A DNA stretch of 64,000 nucleotides. It comes from Eledone cirrhosa (taxonomy: Eukaryota; Mollusca; Cephalopoda; Octopoda; Eledonidae). The DNA is taken from positions 20,626,295-20,690,294 of the forward strand of contig OZ024743.1 of assembly GCA_964016885.1 (NCBI GenBank), written 5' to 3'. Shown here piece by piece: positions 9,287-17,219 of this stretch (its first letter is position 1; each line of letters starts with the position of its first letter). Under the pieces are notes generated by a model. It was not told the origin of the DNA. It saw only the letters and a list, made by a program, of their open reading frames with translations, and did not search any database. Both the position numbers and the translations under genes were made by a program.

Positions 9287-9790
9287 TGCTACTGTACGTC
9301 TGTATACATATATGTATGTACGTATACATACATACTTACATTTCGGTACGCCTGGCCGACTGAACTCACTCGATATGCAAATTAGGCTGCTCAGCCGTTA
9401 ATTTTCATAAGGAAAGTATATACTTTCGAACGTTCAACCATCTGGCAGAAGGGTATACGGTGCTGATGATAGCTAAGAAGCTTGAAACTAGTACATCGTT
9501 CCTGTGTCAGTGTTGAACAAAAAGGTGACGTGGTTGCCTTAACACCGTACGGCATAAATCAGGCTGTCCGTTTGTTTACAAACGGACAAAGCGGGCGTTA
9601 TAATAAACATCCGCTAAACTGATACGTACATATATATATGTGTACCTGTATGCATATATATATATATATATATGCATGCTACTGTACGTCTGTATACATA
9701 TATGTATGTACGTATACATACATACTTACATTTAAGTAAGTGCCGTACTAAGAGTGAGAAATTACATTTCGTTTCATTATATTACAACTT
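9253..9790 (+). repeat. Retrozyme-like repeat, unit D and partial unit E (plus strand)
   Basis: Unit D begins after the TA tract with GCATGCTACTGTACGTCTG, runs through GGTACGCCTGGCCGACTGAA and the hammerhead-like motif, and ends near 9660. There GCATGCTACTG starts again for a short unit E, ending at 9790. The D junction lacks about 75 bases (GTAAGTGC..TTACAACTT) that are present in A and E. A minisatellite block follows at once. Confidence 0.72.
9457..9499 (+). ncRNA. Hammerhead-ribozyme-like motif, unit D
   Basis: Identical to the unit C motif: CTGATGA at 9463-9469 and helix I strands at 9457-9462 and 9494-9499. It lies 711 bases from the unit C motif because of the insert at 8971-9252. Confidence 0.5.
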
Positions 9791-9870
9791 ATATATATAT
9801 GTATTTATATATATATATATGTATTTATATATATATATATATGTATTTATATATATATATGTATTTATAT
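9791..9870 (+). repeat. ATGTATTTATA(TA)n minisatellite block
   Basis: Four units between repeat unit E and the left flank of the Penelope-like palindrome. Confidence 0.93.
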
Positions 9871-10085
9871 TTCGTTTCTGAATTTGTTTAGCAAGATTCT
9901 TTATCTGAAATCGTGTGTTGAAACCGATATTGTTATACTTTGGGAGGGTCATGTTGCCAATAAGAAACACACGCACCAGTTGCTTTCACTTCAATTTAAT
10001 TTAATATATATTTATAAATTTACAAATTTATAAATTTCTGGTTGGTTGGTTGGTTCCACAACCAGATAGTTGTTTATATATATAT

Positions 10086-10130
10086 AGTCATAGTTCTTTC
10101 GTCACACACTCTGTGACCTCTTCAGTGACT
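10086..10130 (-). ncRNA. Hammerhead-ribozyme-like motif in the 3' UTR, left arm
   Basis: Mirror copy of 11941-11985, all elements identical; CTGAAGA is at 10119-10125 and GAAA at 10097-10100 on the minus strand. Confidence 0.58.
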
Positions 10131-10426
10131 GGGGATTTCTTTCTTCGTTTCTGTGCCTTTCCTTTCTTCTATCCTACGCCATTTTGTTTGTGTGTGGGTT
10201 GCGTGCTCAGTTTGCGCATGCGCCACATCCGGGTGTCTGTGTGTGTTTGTGTTCATTTTTCTATTTTTCTATTTATATTTGTTTGTTTATTTATTTATTT
10301 ATTGTTGGTTGGTTGTTTGTTCTATGTGTGTGTGTGTTTTCATTTTGTCTTGTGTGTGTTTTCATTTTGTGTGTGTTTTCAATTGTAAGTTGTTTATATA
10401 TGTGTGTGTGTGTTTTCATTTTGTCC

Positions 10427-10960
10427 TTAATTGTAAGTTGTGATGTTGCTGTTCCACTCATATTTTCTATTTAATTTTGGTTTTAATTCTTTTATGCTTA
10501 CTGCCTCTGTAATTTGCCTAAACATTGCGTCTTTCTTGTGTGTGGATTCTATTTTTATTTCTATGCTCTCTAATTTACCCCTGTGTTCTATCTTAGCATG
10601 TTGGTAGAGCACAGATGATTCTTTACTATCTTGGAGGTCTCGCCAGTGTTCATTTATTCGTTCCCCTATACTACGAGCTGTCTCACCTATGTACACTATA
10701 TTTTTGTTTCTACATTGTCCCTCAGTACATCTTATGCTATATACTACATTTCTAGTTTTACAGTTAATATGGGGGCTTATTTTACAGGTTATACATTTCT
10801 TATCTATACATGAGGGTCTTTGGAACGGGTATGTCTTGCTAATAAGTGTTTTTACGGAGGTACCAGGTCTTTCTACTATCTTAATATTGAGATTATGTTT
10901 CTTTAGGGCCCTTCTAAATTTGTAGGCTAGTTCGCCTCTAGGGGTTGTATTGATGAACAT
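10427..10960 (-). CDS. GIY-YIG endonuclease domain of a Penelope-like element (left arm)
   Basis: The 177-residue ORF is identical to the one in the right arm. In-frame coding continues upstream of the ATG to the palindrome centre (KANRINSWYDSNKYQSV), so the methionine is internal. A zinc-binding cluster (KKCITCK, then HINC) precedes the GIY-YIG core: VVYSIRC, NIVYIGETARSIGERINEHW. Such domains nick DNA for insertion of Penelope-like elements. It lacks its reverse transcriptase and cannot act alone. Confidence 0.82.
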   Translation of the reverse strand: MFINTTPRGELAYKFRRALKKHNLNIKIVERPGTSVKTLISKTYPFQRPSCIDKKCITCKISPHINCKTRNVVYSIRCTEGQCRNKNIVYIGETARSIGERINEHWRDLQDSKESSVLYQHAKIEHRGKLESIEIKIESTHKKDAMFRQITEAVSIKELKPKLNRKYEWNSNITTYN

Positions 10961-11019
10961 TACACTCTGGTATTTATTGCTATCATACCATGAGTTTATT
11001 CTATTGGCCTTGTTCTTAG

Positions 11020-11053
11020 TTCTTAGTTCTTTGTTCTTAGTTCTTAGTTCTTT
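11020..11053. repeat. Palindrome centre: (TTAGTTC)n filler
   Basis: 34 unpaired bases made of TTAGTTC/TTTGTTC repeats separate the two arms. The last bases of the left arm (TTCTTAG) are the seed of the repeat, which suggests slippage or templated filler when the arms were joined. Confidence 0.8.
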
Positions 11054-11112
11054 CTAAGAACAAGGCCAATAGAATAAACTCATGGTATGATAGCAATAAA
11101 TACCAGAGTGTA

Positions 11113-11646
11113 ATGTTCATCAATACAACCCCTAGAGGCGAACTAGCCTACAAATTTAGAAGGGCCCTAAAGAAACATAATCTCAATATTAAGATAGTAG
11201 AAAGACCTGGTACCTCCGTAAAAACACTTATTAGCAAGACATACCCGTTCCAAAGACCCTCATGTATAGATAAGAAATGTATAACCTGTAAAATAAGCCC
11301 CCATATTAACTGTAAAACTAGAAATGTAGTATATAGCATAAGATGTACTGAGGGACAATGTAGAAACAAAAATATAGTGTACATAGGTGAGACAGCTCGT
11401 AGTATAGGGGAACGAATAAATGAACACTGGCGAGACCTCCAAGATAGTAAAGAATCATCTGTGCTCTACCAACATGCTAAGATAGAACACAGGGGTAAAT
11501 TAGAGAGCATAGAAATAAAAATAGAATCCACACACAAGAAAGACGCAATGTTTAGGCAAATTACAGAGGCAGTAAGCATAAAAGAATTAAAACCAAAATT
11601 AAATAGAAAATATGAGTGGAACAGCAACATCACAACTTACAATTAA
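11113..11646 (+). CDS. GIY-YIG endonuclease domain of a Penelope-like element (right arm)
   Basis: 177 residues from the internal ATG, TAA at 11644-11646. The same frame is open from 11054, at the palindrome centre. Features: basic N-terminal linker (YKFRRALKKHNLNIKIVERPG), Cys/His cluster KKCITCK..HINC, GIY-YIG core VVYSI..VYIGET with Arg in TARSIGERINEH, then the C-terminal block ITEAVSIKELKPKLNRK. Known for the family: this domain follows the RT in Penelope-like elements and cuts target DNA. Identity with the other arm shows that the duplication is very recent or maintained by conversion, or is an assembly artefact. Confidence 0.85.
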   Translation: MFINTTPRGELAYKFRRALKKHNLNIKIVERPGTSVKTLISKTYPFQRPSCIDKKCITCKISPHINCKTRNVVYSIRCTEGQCRNKNIVYIGETARSIGERINEHWRDLQDSKESSVLYQHAKIEHRGKLESIEIKIESTHKKDAMFRQITEAVSIKELKPKLNRKYEWNSNITTYN

Positions 11647-11940
11647 GGACAAAATGAAAACACACACACACATATATAAACAACTTACAATTGAAAACAC
11701 ACACAAAATGAAAACACACACAAGACAAAATGAAAACACACACACATAGAACAAACAACCAACCAACAATAAATAAATAAATAAACAAACAAATATAAAT
11801 AGAAAAATAGAAAAATGAACACAAACACACACAGACACCCGGATGTGGCGCATGCGCAAACTGAGCACGCAACCCACACACAAACAAAATGGCGTAGGAT
11901 AGAAGAAAGGAAAGGCACAGAAACGAAGAAAGAAATCCCC

Positions 11941-11985
11941 AGTCACTGAAGAGGTCACAGAGTGTGTGACGAAAGAACTATGACT
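11941..11985 (+). ncRNA. Hammerhead-ribozyme-like motif in the 3' UTR, right arm
   Basis: Helix I AGTCA (11941-11945) pairs perfectly with TGACT (11981-11985). Core CTGAAGA is at 11946-11952. Helix II is GTCAC/GTGAC with a seven-base loop and one extra G, keeping the G-C pair at the core. GAAA is at 11971-11974. Helix III is two pairs (AG/CT) with an AA loop, and A at 11980 occupies the cleavage position. Very short helix III is a known trait of hammerheads carried by Penelope-like elements. Confidence 0.6.
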
Positions 11986-12144
11986 ATATATATATAAACA
12001 ACTATCTGGTTGTGGAACCAACCAACCAACCAGAAATTTATAAATTTGTAAATTTATAAATATATATTAAATTAAATTGAAGTGAAAGCAACTGGTGCGT
12101 GTGTTTCTTATTGGCAACATGACCCTCCCAAAGTATAACAATAT

Positions 12145-12385
12145 GTATTTATATATATATATATATGTATTTATATATATATATATGTATTTATATATAT
12201 ATATATATGTATTTATATATATATATATATGTATTTATATATATATATATATGTATTTATATATATATGTATTTATATATATATATATATATGTATTTAT
12301 ATATATATATATATATATAAATACATATATATATATATATAAATACATATATATATATATATAAATACATATATATATATATATG
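12145..12385. repeat. ATGTATTTATA(TA)n minisatellite with an internal orientation flip
   Basis: Units read ATGTATTTATA up to about 12300, then TATAAATACAT (the complement) to 12370, so the block is itself an inverted repeat. Confidence 0.9.
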
Positions 12386-12386
12386 T

Positions 12387-12622
12387 AGAAAAAAAGATGA
12401 AATCGAAAATGCAACTGGAGTCTTATTTAAAAAAAAATATATATATTTATTTGGTTCCTTTACCGGTTTCGCAGTTTTCTGCTTTTCAAAAGTAGAGTTG
12501 AGATGGAGGGTCTCTGGTTTTTCCCACAGAAGAACTGCGAAACCGGTAAGGGAACCAAATAAATATATATATTTTTTTAAAAATAAGACTCCAGTTGCAT
12601 TTTCGATTTCCTCTTTTTTTCT
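12387..12622. mobile_element. Foldback element with ~90-bp inverted arms
   Basis: Left arm about 12387-12482, right arm about 12525-12622, with imperfect pairing around a ~40-bp spacer. Both arms contain CTGCGAAACCGGTAA-type text on one strand and AATAAGACTCCAGTTGCATT at the outer part. This looks like two inverted 3' ends of one retroelement, with a decayed hammerhead-like motif (GAAACCGGTA). No ORF. Confidence 0.7.
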
Positions 12623-12715
12623 TTATACTTTCACTCGTGTTAGGACACCTTGGCTACTTCTGATTTTGTAAAAAAAAACACACTTTCTAATATATATATA
12701 TATATATATAATTAA

Positions 12716-12744
12716 GGCACATGGCTTAGTGGTTAGAGCGTTGG

Positions 12745-12748
<4 letters not shown>
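12716..12748 (+). mobile_element. SINE family 1 head fragment in a TA tract
   Basis: The tRNA-like A-box region (CATGGCTTAGTGGTTAGAGC) of the SINE at 4599 is flanked by (TA)n on both sides. The rest of the element is missing. Confidence 0.8.
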
Positions 12749-12799
<51 letters not shown>

Positions 12800-13133
12800 A
12801 CACCATTTTACATTAACTGACACTATATGACAGGTTACAATGACGTTGTTAAGCACACATCTAAGCAACCTAGGCTTGCTTGTAAAAATTTATGGCAATT
12901 TATTTCAAATAATAGTGAAACACTATCAATTATCTACAATCATATGCATTGAATATGCCCAACTGGTGAGGCATAAACATTAGTCGCATCACTTAAGTGT
13001 CACTTATTTTAGAGGAAATAACATGGTATGAAGGATAATTTTAACATTTACTTCAAATGGGTTTACTGATTTACTTACAGTATGTATCAAACTTTTCTGT
13101 AATGTATTAGAAAGGATGATATACTGTAGATGT
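12749..13133. other. TA/CA microsatellite then unassigned AT-rich DNA
   Basis: (TA)n(CA)n covers 12749-12798. After it I see no gene or recognised repeat up to the SINE at 13134. Confidence 0.5.
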
Positions 13134-13455
13134 GATGGTGCATGACTCTGTAGTTAATGCAGTGGGCTTACAATTGTGAGGTTGTGAGTTCGAGACTGGG
13201 TGATGTGTTGAGTCTGTGAGCAAGACACTTATTTCACACTGCTCCAATTGACGCAGCTGTAGAAATAAGTTGCGACATCACTGGTCTCAAATTGTCTCAG
13301 CCTTTGCTTTTCCATTGGACAACATTTGTAGCATGGAAAGGGGAGAGTGGTATGTATGGGTGACTGTTGGCTTTCCACAAACAAAACTTACCTAGATTTG
13401 TGTCTCAGAGGGGGAACTTTCTCGATGTAAATCCCATAGTCATTCATGACCACAG
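13134..13455 (+). mobile_element. tRNA-derived SINE (family 2), diverged
   Basis: The tRNA-like head (GGTTGTGAGTTCGAGACTGGG) is followed by GAGCAAGACACTTATTTCA, as in family 1. The 3' half differs: TGCGACATCACTGG, CTTTCCACAAACAAAAC, CAGAGGGGGAACTTTCTCG, and CATTCATGACCACAGGG at the end. The same 3' half is seen at 19768-20052 and 52045-52395. LINE copy 4 begins exactly at its end. Confidence 0.78.
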
Positions 13456-14464
13456 GGCAATAACGGAGGAGTTTAAGACCGGATGCCCATGGGAACTCCT
13501 GTATGCTGATGACCTCGCACTCATAGCTGAATCTATGGTAGAACTAGAGAATAAATTCCAAACCTGGAAGCAGGGACTAGAGAGAAAGGGCCTCAAAGTC
13601 AACATGACAAAGACTAAGGTCCTTATAAGTAGACGAGAAAACAGAACCCAGATCCCCTCAGGGAAATGGCCTTGCTCAGTATGTAGGAAAGGTGTAGGTA
13701 GGAACTCCATTCTTTGCCCCAAATGCAAACAATGGGTACACAAGAGATGTAGCGGGATCTCAGGAAGCTTAATTAAGAATGTAGGATTCACATGCAGCAG
13801 CTGTGCTGAAACAGCAAGCAAACAGCCACAGGAAACAAGTACCACCAATCTCTGGGAGGGCCCTGTAGAAACAGTAGACAGCTTCTGCTACCTAGGTGAC
13901 CGAATTAGCAGCGGAGGTGGGTGCTAAGAAAGTACAATAACTAGGGTAAGAACGGGATGGAAGAAGTTTAGGGAACTACTACCACTGCTAGCTGCAAAAG
14001 GCTTCTCCCTCAGAATGAAAGGCAGACTGTATGATGCGTGTATCCGAACAGCGATGTTGCATGGTAGTGAGACCTGGGCGCTGAAGGTGGAAGACTTACG
14101 TAGATTAGAGAGAAACGAAGCCTGCATGCTCCGATGGATGTGTAACAGTAATATACGTGAACGACAAAGCATAAATGAATTGAGAGAGAGACTGAGCATA
14201 AGAGGAATCAAATGCTGCGTGCAGGAGAGGCGGTTACGCTGGTATGGACATGTGATGCGTATGAAGGATGACAGCTGCATAAAAAGGTGCAGAGCACTAG
14301 AAGTTGATGGAAACCGCGGAGTGGGGAGACCCAAGATGACTTGGGATGAGGTGATAAAAGCCGACCTTACCCAACTACACCTCTCAAAGTCAATGACACA
14401 CGACCGTGACTTCTGGCGTCACGCAGTAATACAGGGTACCCGACCTCCCATGGGTACATGCTGA
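13456..14464 (+). pseudogene. LINE ORF2 fragment with one nonsense codon
   Basis: The frame is open from SINE sequence into YADDLALIAES and the full C4HC3 finger, as far as SSGGGC, where TCA has become TAA at 13925-13927. The same frame then continues to the normal TGA (14462-14464). One point mutation separates it from an intact C-terminal half. Confidence 0.9.
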
Positions 14465-14769
14465 AGCATATAAACAATATGCCCCCCCCCCCCCCCACCG
14501 CAAGGTGGTCGTGGAGGTGCCACGGCAAAAAAGCACCCAGCCCACACTGTAAAGTGGACGTGTAGGCGCCACGAAAAAGCACCCAGCACTCACTGTAAAT
14601 GAGGTTGGTGTTAGGAAGGGCATCCAGCTGTAGAAATCAAGCCAGATCAGTTCCTGTATGAGCAAGGCATGGTCAGCCGACCAGACACTGCCCACAACAG
14701 GACAACCCGTCTAACCCATGCTAGCGTGGAAGAACGGACGTAAAACGGTGATGATGATGATGATGATGA
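13456..14769 (+). mobile_element. RTE-like LINE, copy 4, 5'-truncated
   Basis: It starts in the RT just before YADD and runs through the zinc finger, C-terminal domain, poly-C, two hairpin units and the (GAT)n tail at 14750-14769. It is nearly identical to copies 1 and 3. No minisatellite follows the tail, unlike copies 1-3. Confidence 0.92.
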
Positions 14770-15145
14770 GGGGTCATTTTACTGTTGTCTCAGGTATTTT
14801 CTTGTGTTTGTAAACTATACCTTGCTCTATTTTACCAGAGAATGCTAAAATACAGATTTGTACATAGATATGGTATAGCCGTATAGTTACAAATATCCTT
14901 TCAGAAGCACATAGTTTCTGGTTCAGTTTCCATCTGTCTTGTATAACTCTGGGTCAACTAATACCTTGTGTGTAAATTTAGTAATTCTGAAATTGTAAGA
15001 TATTCTGTTGTGTTTCTATATATATATATGCTTGTATTTGTGTGTGTGTGTGTGTGTGTGTAATTATATATATATAATTAAGTTATATCTCTATAAATAC
15101 AGTGTGTGTAACAGAGTGCTCTAACGTGTATAAATATATACACAT
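14770..15145. other. Unassigned spacer with (TG)n
   Basis: AT-rich DNA without recognised features except (TG)n at 15037-15060 and short TA runs. Confidence 0.5.
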
Positions 15146-16976
15146 ATGTGTCCGGGATTATGCCGGTGTACTTAGTGTCACGAATGATCAGAAAAAGGAG
15201 GCCTGGAAATGTCATTATGAGAGACTGATGAATGTGGAGAACGAATGGGAGAGAGAGAAATTACCCTTGGTAGATTCGACAGAGGGACCAGCTATTGAGA
15301 TTGACGAATATAGGGTCCAAGAGGCGATTAGGGAAATGAAAAATGGTAAGGCAGCCGGACCATCGGGAATAGTTGCTGAGATGCTGAAGGCATTAGGGGA
15401 CGTAGGGACTAAACTGGTTGCACGCATCATCAATCAGGCTATATATGGTGGTGTCATACCCAAAGACTGGTGCAGCAGTATTCTCATAAATTGCTACAAA
15501 GGTAAAGGGGATGCTTTGGAGAGGAGCAATTATAGGGGTATAAAACTGATAGATCAGGTTATGAAAGTGGGAGAAAGGATTTTAGCACAACTAATTAGAG
15601 AAAGGGTCAAACTAGATGAGATGCAGTTTGGTTTTGTGCCTGGGAAGAGTACAACAGATGCCCTCTTCTTGGTGAGACAATTGCAAGAGAGGTTCTTAGA
15701 GAAGAATAAGCCACTATACTTAGCCTTTGTTGACCTAGAGAAGGCCTTTGATAGGGTACCCCGATCTGTCATCTGGTGGTCCCTAAGGAAGCTGGGTGTT
15801 GAGGAATGGCTTGTGAGGACAGTGCAAACTTTGTACAGAGGTACTCTCAGTAAAGTCAGGGTAGGAATGGAGTTTAGTGAGAAATTCCAGATAAAAGTAG
15901 GAGTACATCAGGGTTCGGTCCTCAGCCCTCTCTTGTTCATTATAGTCCTCCAAGCCATAACAGAGGAGTTTAAGACTGGCTGTCCATGGGAACTTCTCTA
16001 TGCTGATGATCTGGTTCTTATAGCAGAATCAGTAGAGGAGCTAGAGAATAAATTCTGGCTATGGAAACAGCAGTTGGAAGCAAAAGGACTGAGAGTGAAT
16101 CTAGCTAAGACAAAAGTGTTGATGAGTAGAAAAGAGGACAAAACCCTGATTCCGTCAGGGAAATGGCCATGTTCGATATGCAGAAAAGGAACTGGCATAA
16201 ATTCTATAAAATGCACACAATGCAGATCCTGGGTACACAAGAGATGTAGTGGGATAGCAGGCAAACTAACAGGTAGGGAGAAATATGTATGCAGTAGATG
16301 TACAGGGAAATTAGACAGTAGAAGTCGCACTGATAGACACATTTTTCAAATGCAAGAGGGCGCTATAGAAGTGGTGGATAGCTTCCGGTACCTAGGAGAT
16401 CAGATTAGCATGGGAGGAGGGTGTTCCGAGGCCATAGTATCTAGAATAAGGACGGGTTGGAAGAAGTTTAGGGAGCTGCTTCCTCTGTTGACGAAGAAGG
16501 GTTTCTCCCTGCGTACGAAAGGCCGGTTGTATGATGCCTGTGTGAGGAGCGCGATACTGCATGGTAGCGAGACATGGGCAGCAACTGCAGAGGATATGCG
16601 ACGGCTGGAGAGAAATGAGGCAAGCATGCTCCGTTGGATGTGCAGTGTAAATGTGCGTGAACGACCCAGCATAAATGTGTTGAGAGAGAAACTGTGTCTG
16701 AGAGGGATAGAATGTAGTGTACGGGAGAGGAGACTGAGGTGGTATGGACATGTGATGCGCATGGAGGATGACCGATGGGTGAAGAAGTGCCAGGAAATGC
16801 CAGTTGAAGGAAGACGTGGTAGAGGTAGACCACGACAAACATGGGCGGAGGTGGTGAGAACAGACCTCAGATCATTGAAGCTCACGGTGGAGATGACGAG
16901 GGACCGTGACGAGTGGAGAGATGCTGTGCTGAATAAGACCCGTCCCACCCTTGCAAGCAGGGAAAAGCGGACGTAA
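15102..16976 (+). CDS. LINE ORF2 (nearly complete RT half): RT + PHD-like finger + C-terminal domain
   Basis: An uninterrupted ORF of 624 residues, of which the first ~15 are flanking sequence fused by chance. Domains: RT from about 60 to 370, with motif A FVDLEKAFDRVP (Asp211), GVHQGSVLSPLLF near 270 and YADD at 300-303; C4HC3 finger from Cys357 (CSICRKGTGINSIKCTQC, WVHKRCSG, YVCSRC); C-terminal VDSFRYLGDQISMGGGC, GRLYDACVRSAILHGSETW, RRLRWYGHVMRM. It ends in [12 protein letters not shown], encoded by the SINE-shared 3' end, with TAA at 16974. The endonuclease domain is missing, but the coding part shows no damage, so the copy is fairly young. Confidence 0.9.
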   Translation: MCVTECSNVYKYIHICVRDYAGVLSVTNDQKKEAWKCHYERLMNVENEWEREKLPLVDSTEGPAIEIDEYRVQEAIREMKNGKAAGPSGIVAEMLKALGDVGTKLVARIINQAIYGGVIPKDWCSSILINCYKGKGDALERSNYRGIKLIDQVMKVGERILAQLIRERVKLDEMQFGFVPGKSTTDALFLVRQLQERFLEKNKPLYLAFVDLEKAFDRVPRSVIWWSLRKLGVEEWLVRTVQTLYRGTLSKVRVGMEFSEKFQIKVGVHQGSVLSPLLFIIVLQAITEEFKTGCPWELLYADDLVLIAESVEELENKFWLWKQQLEAKGLRVNLAKTKVLMSRKEDKTLIPSGKWPCSICRKGTGINSIKCTQCRSWVHKRCSGIAGKLTGREKYVCSRCTGKLDSRSRTDRHIFQMQEGAIEVVDSFRYLGDQISMGGGCSEAIVSRIRTGWKKFRELLPLLTKKGFSLRTKGRLYDACVRSAILHGSETWAATAEDMRRLERNEASMLRWMCSVNVRERPSINVLREKLCLRGIECSVRERRLRWYGHVMRMEDDRWVKKCQEMPVEGRRGRGRPRQTWAEVVRTDLRSLKLTVEMTRDRDEWRDAVLNKTRPTLASREKRT

Positions 16977-17000
16977 AATGATGATGATGATGATGATGAT
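15146..17000 (+). mobile_element. RTE-like LINE, copy 5, second subfamily, 5'-truncated
   Basis: It starts in the linker before the RT (CVRDYAGVLSVTNDQKKEAW) and ends in (GAT)n at 16977-17000. It has almost no 3' UTR: the hairpin units of copies 1-4 are absent, and the last 40 bases (CCCGTCCCACCCTTGCAAGC onward) equal the end of the family 1 SINEs. Confidence 0.92.
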
Positions 17001-17219
17001 CTAATATATAGGCATATAAACGGGCCACAAAATATGAATTTCCCTCTAAATTGGAAAAAATTATAATCTTTAATTGAATTTCGGATCTATTTGGACCTGT
17101 ATATCATCCAATCAGCCACAAGTAAACATGTATTTGATGGGTATATATACTAATTTGCTCATAGTATTATTCTGAAATGGATGTACTAATCTGTGTATAA
17201 TTAGCACCCTCATTGCTTC
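17001..17219. other. Unassigned AT-rich spacer
   Basis: No recognised feature. Confidence 0.4.

Larger units (their letters stand above)
9927..11019 (-). mobile_element. Penelope-like element, left arm of a 1.09-kb palindrome, 5'-truncated
   Basis: On the minus strand this arm runs from the palindrome centre outwards: the C-terminal linker and GIY-YIG domain, then a 3' UTR with ACAAAATGAAAACACACAC runs, a hammerhead-like motif and TTTATAAATTTGTAAATTTA repeats. It mirrors 11054-12144 almost perfectly; the only length difference I find is 2 bp in a TG/CA run. A further ~55 bases at 9871-9926 appear to continue the same element's outer end. The RT domain is absent from both arms. Confidence 0.82.
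11054..12144 (+). mobile_element. Penelope-like element, right arm of the palindrome, 5'-truncated
   Basis: Same content as the left arm, in plus orientation: coding to 11646, 3' UTR with CA-rich runs, hammerhead-like motif at 11941-11985, GGTTGTGGAACC palindrome near 12008 and AT-rich end. Arms pair with a coordinate sum of 22073 in the coding part and 22071 further out. It stops where a minisatellite begins. Confidence 0.83.

Noticed and set aside
10050..10443. ORFs of CVCVF-type peptides inside the Penelope-like 3' UTR, and their mirror at 11599-12021
   Set aside because: They run antisense to the element over TG/TTTG low-complexity sequence, without domain similarity.
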